Assembly: GCF_001884185.1 (NCBI RefSeq)
Contig: NZ_MAOE01000077.1
Location: forward strand, 1-64,000
DNA length: 64,000 bases
Source: Bacillus albus
Lineage (GTDB): Bacteria > Bacillota > Bacilli > Bacillales > Bacillaceae_G
Direction of reading: 5' to 3'
Positions 18,742-28,142 of this stretch are shown here, in pieces (the first letter of the stretch is position 1; every line of letters begins with the position of its first letter). The notes beneath the pieces are model-generated. The model was not told the origin of the DNA. It ran no database searches and saw nothing but the letters and a program-made list of their open reading frames with translations. The position numbers and the translations under genes are program-made.

Positions 18742-19920
18742 TTGAATAGTACATCTTGGTTATCAACACGTTATTTTGCTTTCTTTTTTACATGGGGAAT
18801 TTTTTTACCTTATTGGATTGTTTGGCTAATAAATGGAAAGGGTTTTACTGTGGAGGAAGCCGGTATCATAGTTTCAATAGGATTTATTTTTAGATCTTTT
18901 ACAACGCTGTATATTTTTCCTTATTTATGTCGTAGAACAACTTTAACAAAGCTTGTAATTTTCATTCCTTTACTTTCTTTTTTATTACTATTATTGTTCA
19001 TTGAGCTGAACTCGTTCCAAAGCATTCTGGCAGCCACTATCATTTTTAGTTTGCTTTATCCAATGCTTTTACCACTTAATGAGACAGTGGCTTCCCTTCT
19101 TTCTAAAGAAGAGAATGTAAAATATGGGAATTGTCGTTTGTGGGGGTCTGTAGGATACATTACTGCTTTAGTAGCAGTGGCATTACTTTCTAATCTTATT
19201 GGAGAAAAAAATATCATTTATATAATGCTTATTGGTTGTGGACTCATGTTTTTAAGTGGTTTGATTCGAACACCAAATTTATTGAATAAAAAAATAACAA
19301 AGAAAAAATTTTCATTAATACCCTTTTTAAAATCACCCAAATTTCTAATCTGTATTAGTATTTGTATTTTAATACAAGGTGCTCATGCAGCTTATTATAA
19401 TTACGGAGTTATTTATTTAAGAGATCTTGGAATCAGTACCAGTGTGATTGGCCTTATTTTAATACTAGCTGTTGTAGCTGAGGTTATTTTCTTTTCAATT
19501 GCAGATCGATTCTTCAGTAAGGTAAAACTGTCAGCGCTTTTTGCAATTGCTTCACTTGCATCAATTGTTAGATGGCTAATGATTTACTTTTTTATGAATG
19601 AAGTTGCGTTTATTTCATCCCAGTTACTCCATGCATTTACCTTTGGAATGGTTCATTATACATTTATGCGTTTTGTTAATGAGGAAATAGATAGAGAATT
19701 AGTGCCCGCAGCACAAGGGATTTATGCTTCTTTAGGAATGAGTTTGAGCACCGGTATTTTGACTGTTATAGGCGGTTATTTATATTCGTACTCGCCTAAC
19801 TTACCGTTTTTAGGAATGGCTGTAGTATCATTACCTTGTTTATTTTTAAGTATTCGTCTATATACTCGTTATGAAAAAAATACAAGTATGGAAAAACAAA
19901 AAATTAAGTATGAAGCTTAA
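18742..19920 (+). CDS. MFS transporter (HcaT/LacY-like)
   Basis: 392 residues, about twelve hydrophobic helices, with the MFS_1-like pattern of the phenylpropionate/oligosaccharide:H+ symporter group: N-terminal STRYFAFFFTWGIFLPYWIV, LWGSVGYI in helix 4-5 and a central charged loop near 190-200. It is an integral membrane secondary transporter; the substrate cannot be told from sequence. TTG start with gaggtg upstream. No partner gene. Confidence 0.75.
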   Translation: MNSTSWLSTRYFAFFFTWGIFLPYWIVWLINGKGFTVEEAGIIVSIGFIFRSFTTLYIFPYLCRRTTLTKLVIFIPLLSFLLLLLFIELNSFQSILAATIIFSLLYPMLLPLNETVASLLSKEENVKYGNCRLWGSVGYITALVAVALLSNLIGEKNIIYIMLIGCGLMFLSGLIRTPNLLNKKITKKKFSLIPFLKSPKFLICISICILIQGAHAAYYNYGVIYLRDLGISTSVIGLILILAVVAEVIFFSIADRFFSKVKLSALFAIASLASIVRWLMIYFFMNEVAFISSQLLHAFTFGMVHYTFMRFVNEEIDRELVPAAQGIYASLGMSLSTGILTVIGGYLYSYSPNLPFLGMAVVSLPCLFLSIRLYTRYEKNTSMEKQKIKYEA

Positions 19921-20407
19921 GAACATGAGAAATACTAAATATTTGATTAAAGAGTGTTTTTTAATTGTCGTCTTATTTGTATGGTATTAGAAATATGCTC
20001 AAAAGCTAGAATAAGTCACATTATAAAATAATAATATCATTTTAGGTCGGGTGAAAAGTTTTATATCTTGAATTATTGGACAGGTTCACTTGAATTTTAT
20101 GAAATGGTTGCTAATTTATACGATTCATTATGCGTTTTTGTTTATAAAGGATATAAATACTTTTATTTCTCGAAAAAATGAAGAAAACTCCTTTTCCAAA
20201 GGGAGTTTTTTATGTTGTCGAAAAGTAAATATACATATACGATATTTTTAAAGGTGTATTGTATTAAAATTATATGTAGTTATAAAAATGGATTGAAAGT
20301 TAATCTTCGTCCTCTCATAGTATGATTTCGAAAATTTCTAATAGGCTTTATTTATATCAGGGATGGCTTTCTAATAAGGAGTCAGTCTATCTTTTCATAT
20401 TTGGAGA
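19921..20407. other. Intergenic region with one terminator
   Basis: Holds the hairpin at 20184-20210. No gene supported. Confidence 0.5.
20184..20210 (+). terminator. Terminator-like hairpin
   Basis: aaaactccttt / aaagggagtttt with T-run. Confidence 0.6.
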
Positions 20408-20698
20408 CTAACTTTTAATTAAAGTAACATCATCTTGGAAAATGAAGAATGTATTAAAAAAATAATGTGAAGTAAAGAAAGTACGTAAATAATCTAGATA
20501 AATAACTACTGTAACAATAGTTAGTATAGGGAGGATTCCGCTTAATCCGAAGAGGAATGTGGGTATACCAAGTATTTGCTCTTCATAAGGTATATCAGGT
20601 ATTCTTGGGGTATTCTGTAATTAAAATTCAGTAAATGTACTTAAGAACATGGTAAGTGCTGGGAGTAAAAAATATATAAAGACTGAATTTATAAACAT
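20408..20698 (-). pseudogene. Small membrane protein with one nonsense codon
   Basis: A single minus-strand frame of 97 codons: MFINSVFIYFLLPALTMFLS then TFTEF, a TAA, then NTPRIPDIPYEEQILGIPTF and a hydrophobic helix (SGILPILTIVTVVIYL) and a polar tail. Two helices separated by a Pro-rich loop look like a real protein. Only the stop breaks it. Family unknown. Confidence 0.45.
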
Positions 20699-21239
20699 TA
20701 ATCAACCGTTTCTAAATCAAAATTCACTTCTTAAAAAATCGGATTTGTAAACCTGTAAGGGGAAATTGCGATTGGTTAATAAGTATTTTGATGTTTTTAT
20801 CAAATTATTGAAGGGAAAGAAACAAGGAATGTAGCATTCCAGAGTAGATAAAATTATTTAAAGCTATATCCATGCAATAGTTTAATGGAAATTATATTAA
20901 ACATGTATGTTTCATTTGCAGATCCAAACATACAGCTATGAGGCGATTTTTCTTAAAAAGTAAAATAACGGAAGGGTATAGAGTATACAGAAGAGTTTTC
21001 GCAAAGATAATGAAAGGAAAACGCCTCTTATGTATAATATCTCATTTGGTTCTATATAATCTATTCTGGAGAGAAGAAGGGAAGGTTAAGGAAGCTGTTG
21101 TCTACCGTGTAATATAAGGGAAATAGTAATAATTCTTAATCCATTTATCTAATATAAAAAATTGGAAAGGACCTGTTTTTACAATAATACCCATTCGGAA
21201 GAATACTCAACCAACATATATTCTGTTAAGTAACTTATT
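20699..21239. other. No supported gene
   Basis: Short open stretches only. Confidence 0.45.
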
Positions 21240-21625
21240 GAACTACTCACCACTTAACGTTCTTACGGACTGTTTGAAGTGGGAGATTCCTGCGAACACC
21301 GATGTATCCACCGGTTATCTTAGCAGGCTCTATCCGTAGTCCCTACGGTGAGAACATAAGTATCTTGTACGTTGACGCACCACACTCCCTACTTTAGCTT
21401 GGTTTTCGCAACTTCGGCAAGCGTGGGGCGATAGAACGTTGAAGATTTTACGATTGCAACGTTTTTCTGCAACCAACCTCATATCTTCAGTTTTCGAAGA
21501 GCAATCTGTACAAGTAAATGATAGCAAACATGTTGGCCTATGCCAACCGACATCCATCTCCCACCTAAAATTGGTGTTTTACACCTTCACATTTTTGAGG
21601 AAGGAGTCTTCTGTCAGAAAACGAT
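21240..21625 (-). mobile_element. IS200/IS605-type (TnpB) relic
   Basis: Higher-GC island read on the minus strand. It begins with a block (gaagactccttcctc, aaggtg, ttttaggtgggagatg) that recurs near 46917, continues through a Cys-containing reading (SFTCTDCSSKTEDM, ACRSCEN) and ends with a structured segment (gaatctcccacttc, gtaagaacgttaagtgg, tagttcaa) typical of the folded right ends of TnpB elements. About 390 bp remain, so it is internally deleted and cannot encode TnpB. Confidence 0.5.
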
Positions 21626-21645
21626 AAATATCACCAAGTGATACT

Positions 21646-22251
21646 TTACATTTTAGTAGCACTTCTTAAAGCGAATATAATACTATTAGACATATCTTCT
21701 GTTGTCCAATCATCCTCTAAGTTAATAGATTCAGTAGGGTTAATAGAACCAATGAATTTTTTTAATTTTGGTACTAAAACCATAGACATTATCCAATTTA
21801 CTGTATGGTTTACGGAAAGGAAATGGAAAACTCCTTGTTTTTTTCCCTCCATTAAAATTTCGATCAGTTGTTCAAAGAGACCGATTATATGTGGTTTAAT
21901 GGTATCTAATCTCGGGCTTTGTCTAATGATCTCCTGATAAGCTAAAGTCCCAATCTCAGGATGTTTAGTTCTATGGTTAATGAGAACCGTCAAAAAATCT
22001 CTAAGGGCATGCAAAGGATTAAGTTGATTTTCCTCTAGAAAATTTGGTAAATCTTTTGAAAGACCATATTTTTTAAATACTTCGTAATAAAGATTTTCTT
22101 TTCCGTTAAAATAATATGAAGCCATGGCAACATTTACATTAGCTTCTTTTGCAATTTCTTGTATACTAGTACCTTCATATCCATGTTCTCCAAATTTTTT
22201 CTTCGCCGCTTCTAAAATATTTTCAATCGTTTGTTCTCGATTTTTGGTCAT
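21646..22251 (-). CDS. TetR/AcrR-family repressor
   Basis: 201 residues from ATG 22251 (GAGGTG six bases before); a GTG three codons upstream is the alternative. The N-terminal HTH is clear: TIENILEAAKKKFGEHGYEG, TSIQEIAKEANVNVAMASYY then FNGKENLYYEVF. The helical ligand domain fills the rest. It has no adjacent transporter or enzyme, since its neighbours are a TnpB relic and a YbjQ-family gene. The inverted repeat just upstream suggests autorepression. Confidence 0.85.
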   Translation of the reverse strand: MTKNREQTIENILEAAKKKFGEHGYEGTSIQEIAKEANVNVAMASYYFNGKENLYYEVFKKYGLSKDLPNFLEENQLNPLHALRDFLTVLINHRTKHPEIGTLAYQEIIRQSPRLDTIKPHIIGLFEQLIEILMEGKKQGVFHFLSVNHTVNWIMSMVLVPKLKKFIGSINPTESINLEDDWTTEDMSNSIIFALRSATKM

Positions 22252-22314
22252 ATAATACACCTCAAAAATAAATAATTTTCATTAAAAACAAATATAATTA
22301 AATCCAAATTTTTA

Positions 22315-22347
22315 ATTTAGATTTAATTATATATTTAAAATCTAAAT
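22315..22347. promoter_or_regulatory. Candidate TetR operator
   Basis: Inverted repeat atttagattt / aaatctaaat with a 13-base spacer, about 65 bp before the TetR start. Binding by the neighbouring TetR protein is inferred from position only. Confidence 0.4.
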
Positions 22348-22803
22348 TTCTCAATGTTTAACCTCATTTATCTTTTTAATCTTTCCATATAAAACATTAA
22401 TATTATTTAGGGACTTTAAATTAAACTAAATCCTAGAGAAAGGATCAGAGAGTATTAAATAAAAGAAAGAATAAAAAATATCCAGTTTATATAGTCTGTT
22501 TCATAGAAAGTTGGAAAAGTGTGAAGGAATATATCACACAATCATAAGAATACTTATTGTTTTGTGATATAAGAGTGTTTTGAGCTCTTAACAAGGCGTT
22601 TCAATTGTTGCAATACTAGAAACAACTCTAAGATATTTGGAGGATTGTTTAAAGGGAGCATATAATAGGAGGGAATTTCTTTCGCTGATTCATAAAAAGT
22701 CTCATATCTCAAAAGAAAGAAAATTTTTTGAGATATGAGATGCACAATCTATGAGTATATTCCATTTTAATTTATACACTCTAAGATGATTCTAGTATTT
22801 AAT
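22348..22803. other. Intergenic region with one strong hairpin
   Basis: Holds the hairpin at 22700-22740, 60 bp past the YbjQ-family stop. No gene supported. Confidence 0.5.
22700..22740. terminator. Terminator after the YbjQ-family gene
   Basis: Perfect 15-bp stem tctcatatctcaaaa / ttttgagatatgaga, A/T-flanked on both strands. Confidence 0.75.
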
Positions 22804-23115
22804 TTATATACGTACAGCTGTACCGCTTACAGCAACCATTAACATTCCATCACGGACAACTTCATAGTCTACGTCAACGCCAACTATGGCATTTGCTCCT
22901 TTTTGCTTTGCAAGTTGTTTCATTTCTTCCATTGCAACATCGCGAGCCTCTTTTAATTTACTCTCGTAAGCGCCAGAACGGCCACCTACAATATCACGAA
23001 CTGAAGCGAATAAGTCACGGACAATGTTTGCCCCCATAATAGCCTCACCATTTACAATATCAATGTAATCAATAATCTCTTTACCTTGAATTACAGACGT
23101 TGTTGTTACAATCAT
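22804..23115 (-). CDS. YbjQ/UPF0145-family protein
   Basis: 103 residues, full length for the family. Typical elements: [68 protein letters not shown]. These proteins form small pentameric beta/alpha rings; a heavy-metal-binding role has been proposed but is not settled. It has a good ribosome site (aggagt) and its own terminator. Intact and ordinary. Confidence 0.9.
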   Translation of the reverse strand: MIVTTTSVIQGKEIIDYIDIVNGEAIMGANIVRDLFASVRDIVGGRSGAYESKLKEARDVAMEEMKQLAKQKGANAIVGVDVDYEVVRDGMLMVAVSGTAVRI

Positions 23116-23269
23116 AATTAATACACTCCTATCTTTTCCTGAATGGTATTACACCTTAATTTTATAGCTTCTAAAATAATTGTACATAAGAATTTTTACT
23201 TTTAATAAAGGTAAAAACGAGAAGAGTATATTACTAGTCACTTAAAATGTTTATATTCTGATCTCATAT

Positions 23270-23560
23270 ATAATTTGACACTTCCATCCCTAAAGTGGCA
23301 AGCTGGCTAACGTCAGTGGGATTCTTACTACCAAAGGCGAAATTCATTTCTGGTATCGCTGACGTGCAGGATTGCGGTGTGCTATCACCACTCTCACGAC
23401 AGCCCCTTATAGCTTCGTGAGCTACGGTGACCATATTATACAGCTAATTGCGTGTTCAAATGCTTTAGCGTCTTGCCCTTGACGAAACATAACACTTTAT
23501 TGATAGCATGAGTTTAGTCTTTCGAACTCCATAAGATATCTTGTTTCCAAGTAGCATATA
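23270..23560 (-). mobile_element. Second TnpB-type relic (right-end region)
   Basis: Another higher-GC block on the minus strand. It ends with gaatcccactgacg, gccactttaggg and gaagtgtcaaa, resembling folded right ends of IS1341/IS605-type elements, and contains structured GC-rich DNA just before it (near 23360-23440). No TnpB reading frame longer than about 25 codons remains. Confidence 0.4.
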
Positions 23561-24132
23561 GGCGTTTTAAAGACTTGTTCTTGATGAATGAGTGGAAGTG
23601 TTTAGGTGATTGTCTAAGAATTCTAGTAATTCACTGTATGTCGAAAAAAAGAAGTTTGGTTGCAAGCCTCTTTTTGATTCATTATCGTATATTAGACATA
23701 ACAGAACCTGTGAACTTATAAAGACATGTTTAGTACTATCAATTTGAGAAAAGTCTCTTTAATATTTTCGGCAACATACATAAAAAGTGTTTTAAAATTG
23801 AATGTTGGTCAAGCCCACAGTTAACCTCCTCCCCAGGTGATATCCAAAAGTCCTGAGAATCCCTCGGCTTTTGAAATTTTTCTATGTCTATTTAAGGCTA
23901 TTTACGTTTTGGAACAGTAAAAGTGTCTGGATTTAGTAAATCTATCGAACCCATAATACGTACTTCATTCTATTTAATGTTGATAGGTAATATTAAGTTG
24001 TTTTTTCTATAAAAGAATAATTTACCCGTATATTTTATCCCTTTAGCAAAGGGATATTTTGTGCTGTTATTTTCACGGTATTACCATTACCATTTTAATG
24101 GTAATTAGAAAATTAAAAAGGAATGAATAATA
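23561..24132. other. No supported gene
   Basis: Includes a small tatccctttagcaaagggata hairpin near 24040, of the type found in the repeat cores, just before the next gene. Confidence 0.45.
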
Positions 24133-24732
24133 ATGAAGAAAGTTATCTATCCAATTGTAATGTTTATCATGTTGACAGCTGCAATTGTATCTTATTTTAT
24201 ATTTCAAACTGAACAAGTAATACCAAATGGTTGGGTACATGAAAAAGGAAGTCGGTATTATTATGAAAATGGAAAAATGAAAATCGATTGTTGGGTGAAA
24301 TCACCAACCGGAGATCGATACTATTTTAATACAGATGGAAAAATGAAAACCGGATGGGTAACAACTGGTGAAGATCGATATTATTTAGGTAAAAATGGAA
24401 AAATGAAAACTGGTTGGATAAAGCTTGGAACTCCATGGTACTATTTGGGGGAGGATGGAAAAATGAAAACCGGAAAATTAAAACATTCGGATAAATATTA
24501 CAGTTTGGATAAACAAGGAAGGCTTTTTATAGGGTGGCAATATATTAATAGTGATTTTGGAAAATATTTAACTGAAGATCAAAAAAGTACTTTTAGTATA
24601 AATGATATAACAGCTCTGGAATTTGATAAATATGGAAACGTAATATCTTATTTAGAAAAAAGAAACGAGAAAAAAATATATGGTAATAAAACAATGGGAT
24701 TAGATAATTTTGTCAATGATCTTAAAAGTTAG
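24133..24732 (+). CDS. Membrane-anchored protein with cell-wall-binding repeats
   Basis: 199 residues. One N-terminal hydrophobic segment (5-25) without a clear cleavage site serves as anchor. Residues 32-135 hold about five CW_binding_1 (choline/glucan-binding-type) repeats, recognised by NGWVHEKGSRYYYENGKMK and repeated YYLGKNGKMKTGW motifs. The tail is polar. Such repeats bind wall polymers; there is no catalytic domain, so it may tether or space the membrane and wall. Monocistronic, with a terminator about 105 bp after the stop. The large secreted protein at 47920 carries the same repeat type. Confidence 0.75.
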   Translation: MKKVIYPIVMFIMLTAAIVSYFIFQTEQVIPNGWVHEKGSRYYYENGKMKIDCWVKSPTGDRYYFNTDGKMKTGWVTTGEDRYYLGKNGKMKTGWIKLGTPWYYLGEDGKMKTGKLKHSDKYYSLDKQGRLFIGWQYINSDFGKYLTEDQKSTFSINDITALEFDKYGNVISYLEKRNEKKIYGNKTMGLDNFVNDLKS

Positions 24733-24837
24733 TATACTTTTAGTCAACCAGCAATTAGCCTTCAAATCACTGAGATGAATTAATTTGATGTAGTATGAAG
24801 AATGGATTAACAGATAGATTTTACTTACTATAGAAGC

Positions 24838-24866
24838 AAGAATCCAATTTTGAATTTGGATTCTTG
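24838..24866 (+). terminator. Terminator
   Basis: caagaatccaa / ttggattcttg with T-run. Confidence 0.8.
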
Positions 24867-25585
24867 TTTTTTACTTATGTGCAAATCGTAATTTTGAACA
24901 TTACGAATATTAATTCGAGGAAAAATACTATTTTCAGCAAAAAAGTAAAATATTTATGGAGCTCTTCCGCAGAATTAATCTCAAGAATGTGATCGCTATA
25001 TAATTTTTGATGTGTAAATTCTATACAATAAAGTTCTCTTATTTCTTGTTTTGTTGTTTATTTTATAATTTTGTACCTTTGAATGCTTTTAGAATGAATT
25101 TAAGCGGTTTATGGTAAACGACTGATGGAAGAATAAGTAGAGGGTTGAAGAATAAGATGTAAAACGACATGATGAATAACATGTCATTAATCTAAAAGTA
25201 ATTATTATATAGAGAGTTATTAATTCGAATAGTAACAGATATCATACAAAGTATTCAGAGTGAAAATTATGAATACTACTTATAAGTTAGCAAATATTCT
25301 ATCTAAAAAAGTAAACAATTCTATTAATTTTTCTATATGCATGAAATTTTATACATGTAATTATTTTTTATTCAATTTATATTTGTTATGTCTTAATTTA
25401 CTTTAAAGTCAATCATTAAAACGCCCGTTTTGATAGGGTGTTTTTGTACTTTCTGTTGATTTTCTTTCGGTATACAATGAGTTTGTTGTTTTTGTAATAA
25501 AACAATACAAAATATATTCGGGATACTCCTATAAATATATCTTAGTAATTATTATTAAAATTTTAATTGAAAGGTGGTAGAAAAA
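24867..25585. other. Leader region of the EPS locus
   Basis: About 700 bp without a gene. A hairpin with T-run (aaaacgccc / gggtgtttt, 25418-25444) lies 140 bp before the first EPS gene and may end an upstream transcript or act as a leader terminator. I cannot place the promoter with confidence. Confidence 0.5.
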
Positions 25586-26329
25586 TTGAATGACAAAATA
25601 AGTTTGAAAGAATTATTTTTTGTTTTAAGAAAACGGATTGCTTTGATTCTCGTAATTTCGATTGGATCGGCACTTATAAGTGGAATTGTCAGTTACTACT
25701 TTATGACACCAATTTATCAAACTTCCACTCAAATTCTTGTTAATCAAAAAAAACAAGATGAGAAATTTATTCAATTTAATGAAGTGCAAACAAATTTACA
25801 ATTAACGAATACTTATAAGGTCATTATAAAAAGTCCCGTAATTTTAAATCAGGTGAAAGAAAAATTGGGATTAAATATAAAAATAGATCAATTGAAAAAT
25901 GAGATTAGCGTAGGAAATGAGAAAGATTCGCAAATTATTGTCGTTACAGTGCAAGATAAAAATGCATATTTGGCTCGTGATATCGCCAATGCAACTGCGG
26001 AAGTATTTAAAGGTGAAGTTGCAAAAATTATGAACGTCGATAACGTAACAGTACTATCAAAAGCAGAAGTTGCAAAAAGCCAATCTCCAATTAAACCACG
26101 CCCAATGTTAAATGTAGCAATTGCTTTCGTTGTTGGTTTAATGGCTTCAGTTGGTCTTGCATTCTTACTAGAATACTTAGATAACACAGTGAAAAAAGAA
26201 GAAGATGTAGAAAACTTACTTGGCTTACCAGTGTTAGGTATTGTAGCTCGTATGGATGAAGAAACACCAAACGTAAAATCACACGCTCCATCATCAAGAA
26301 AAGTGAGGGGACAAACAATTGGCTCTTAA
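25586..26329 (+). CDS. Wzz/YwqC-type polysaccharide co-polymerase, kinase activator
   Basis: 247 residues from TTG 25586, chosen because aaggtgg lies eight bases upstream (GTG 25574 would overlap that site). Two transmembrane helices (about 21-43 and 172-192) flank an extracytoplasmic loop, the Wzz layout; the C-terminal cytoplasmic tail (KKEEDVENLLGLPVLGIVAR) is the part that activates a separate BY-kinase in Gram-positives. The next gene overlaps by 11 bases and encodes that kinase. Role: controls polymer length and export. Confidence 0.9.
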   Translation: MNDKISLKELFFVLRKRIALILVISIGSALISGIVSYYFMTPIYQTSTQILVNQKKQDEKFIQFNEVQTNLQLTNTYKVIIKSPVILNQVKEKLGLNIKIDQLKNEISVGNEKDSQIIVVTVQDKNAYLARDIANATAEVFKGEVAKIMNVDNVTVLSKAEVAKSQSPIKPRPMLNVAIAFVVGLMASVGLAFLLEYLDNTVKKEEDVENLLGLPVLGIVARMDEETPNVKSHAPSSRKVRGQTIGS

Positions 26330-27020
26330 TTTATTTAAAAAGAAAAAGAATCATCGTCAACGTCGTCAATTAATTGCTCATCAACAACCGAAATCACCGA
26401 TTTCAGAGCAATATCGTAATATTCGAACGAATATCGAATTTGCAGCTGTCGATAAGAATTTACATTCGTTAATGGTAACATCTGCGAATCCGAGTGAAGG
26501 GAAAACGACAACGACAGCAAATATGGCAGTTGTGTTTGCCCAGCAAGGAAAAAAAGTGTTATTAATTGATGCTGATATGCGTAAGCCAGAAATGCATAAA
26601 ATGCTCTTGATAGATAATATTGTTGGATTAACAAGTATTTTGACACGCAATGATCAGTTGGAGAAATGTGTTCAAAAGACAGCGGTTGAAAAACTACACT
26701 TTTTACCATGTGGTCCAATTCCGCCAAACCCGGCAGAATTATTGGGTTCGAAATCGATGCAAGAATTTCTTGCTCAAGTGTACAGTATGTATGATTTAGT
26801 TATCTTCGATTTACCACCAATTTTAGCAGTTACAGACGCACAAATTATGGCAAATGTATGTGATGCTTCTATTCTTGTCGTTCGTAGTGAATCGACAGAA
26901 AAGAAAACAGCGGTAAAAGCAAAGGGGTTATTAGAATCAGCAAAAGGTAAATTGTTAGGGGTTGTTCTGAACGACCATGAACGTGAACAAAGCTTATATT
27001 ATTACTATGGTGAAAACTAA
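26319..27020 (+). CDS. YwqD/CapB-type tyrosine (BY) kinase
   Basis: 233 residues, TTG start overlapping the modulator gene. Walker A NPSEGKTTTTANMAVVFAQQ, Walker A' KVLLIDADMRKP, and Walker B-like YDLVIFDLPP are intact. The C-terminus ends in a Tyr cluster (SLYYYYGEN), the autophosphorylation site typical of BY-kinases. SEQYRNIRTNIEF near the start is the usual contact motif. Cytoplasmic, works with the Wzz-like modulator, and is reversed by the phosphatase encoded next. Confidence 0.95.
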   Translation: MALNLFKKKKNHRQRRQLIAHQQPKSPISEQYRNIRTNIEFAAVDKNLHSLMVTSANPSEGKTTTTANMAVVFAQQGKKVLLIDADMRKPEMHKMLLIDNIVGLTSILTRNDQLEKCVQKTAVEKLHFLPCGPIPPNPAELLGSKSMQEFLAQVYSMYDLVIFDLPPILAVTDAQIMANVCDASILVVRSESTEKKTAVKAKGLLESAKGKLLGVVLNDHEREQSLYYYYGEN

Positions 27021-27029
27021 TTTAAAAGT

Positions 27030-27052
27030 GAGATATGGTAAAAACATATCTC
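27030..27052 (+). terminator. Hairpin after the kinase gene
   Basis: gagatatg / catatctc followed by CCTTTTTT. It could reduce read-through from kinase to phosphatase. Confidence 0.6.
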
Positions 27053-27099
27053 CTTTTTTCCCTTGGATATGAGTTAACTCATATCCAAGGGAAAAAAGG
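27052..27099. repeat. Perfect 48-bp palindrome
   Basis: Two 24-base arms (left starts ccttttttcccttggatat, right is its exact complement) meet at the centre. It lies between kinase and phosphatase, directly before the phosphatase ribosome site. It could be an attenuator, an mRNA stability element or a protein site. Confidence 0.9.
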
Positions 27100-27129
27100 T
27101 TTTTATATGAGAGAGGGGGGATGAAACAA

Positions 27130-27897
27130 ATGATAGATTTACATTGTCATATTTTACCTGGTATCGATGACGGTGCACAGACAGTAACAGATAGTTTGAC
27201 GATGGCACAAAAGGCTGTCCAAGAAGGAATTCATACAATCGTTGCAACACCACACCATCAAAATGGAAAATATATAAATGAAAGTACTTCAATTATTGAT
27301 CAAATAAAACAACTAAATGACGAACTACAACAACATAATATTCCACTTACCATTTTACCAGGGCAAGAGATCAGGTTATATGGTGATTTATTAGAAGACT
27401 ATGAAGCTGGTAAAATTGTTACTTTGAATGAAACAAACAAATACATATTCATTGAATTTCCATCTAATCACGTACCGCGTTATGCTGAACAATTATTATA
27501 CGAATTACGTGTTAAGAGAATGATTCCAATTATCGTTCATCCAGAACGTAATGCCGAGTTAATCGAGCGGCCGGATAAGTTATATAACCTTGTAAATAAA
27601 GGGGTATTAACACAAGTAACGGCAGGTAGTTTATTAGGTAAATTCGGTAAAAAAATTAAAAAGTTTTCACTACAACTTGTAGAACATAATTTAACGCATA
27701 TGGTCGCTTCAGATGCACATAACACAACGTCAAGAGGATTTCATTTAGCGGAAAGCTATGAATTAATTGAAAAAGAATTCGGAATGAATGTTATGAGTGA
27801 TTTGAAAGAAAATCCGTGCTTATTAATTAGCGGGAAAGCAATTTATAAAAAAGATCCAGAACAAATCCTTCGTAAAAAATTGTTCGGTATTTTTTAA
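27130..27897 (+). CDS. CpsB/YwqE-type protein tyrosine phosphatase (PHP domain)
   Basis: 255 residues from ATG 27130, nine bases after the gagagggggg site; the ATG at 27121 touches that site and is less likely. PHP-family metal ligands are visible: MIDLHCHILPGIDDG at the start, TPHH, EIRLYG, HPER and SDAHN. It dephosphorylates the Tyr cluster of the BY-kinase and so cycles the polymerisation machinery. Cytoplasmic. A candidate regulatory RNA follows. Confidence 0.92.
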   Translation: MIDLHCHILPGIDDGAQTVTDSLTMAQKAVQEGIHTIVATPHHQNGKYINESTSIIDQIKQLNDELQQHNIPLTILPGQEIRLYGDLLEDYEAGKIVTLNETNKYIFIEFPSNHVPRYAEQLLYELRVKRMIPIIVHPERNAELIERPDKLYNLVNKGVLTQVTAGSLLGKFGKKIKKFSLQLVEHNLTHMVASDAHNTTSRGFHLAESYELIEKEFGMNVMSDLKENPCLLISGKAIYKKDPEQILRKKLFGIF

Positions 27898-27902
27898 ATA
27901 GA

Positions 27903-28035
27903 GAACCGGTGATGCCTCCTAACCGTTATCAACGGAGGTACTCGGTCATGCTGTGGGTAGATATTTTTATTTCGAACCTACCTTAGACGCTTGTCGTCGC
28001 GAGTATGATGTGAGGATGGGTTAGATGCCCTTAGT
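27903..28035 (+). ncRNA. Candidate EAR (eps-associated) antitermination RNA
   Basis: A 130-base intergenic segment, more GC-rich and structured than its surroundings. Visible pairings: ACCG 27905-27908 with CGGT 27943-27946; CCT with AGG enclosing CCGTT (27923-27927) and AACGG (27931-27935); GGTAG 27956-27960 with CTACC 27978-27982; and a later GC-rich part ending in a T-run. EAR elements are about 120 nt, found inside Bacillales exopolysaccharide operons, and promote processive antitermination. Position and shape fit, but I could not compare it with the consensus. Confidence 0.55.
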
Positions 28036-28142
28036 TTTTTTATGCTAGAAACTCTACCTATTAGGTTATAGACATGGAGCTATAGGTATAATTTAATTAT
28101 TTTTATATAAAAATAATATAACATTCTTTGGGGGGACTAGAT

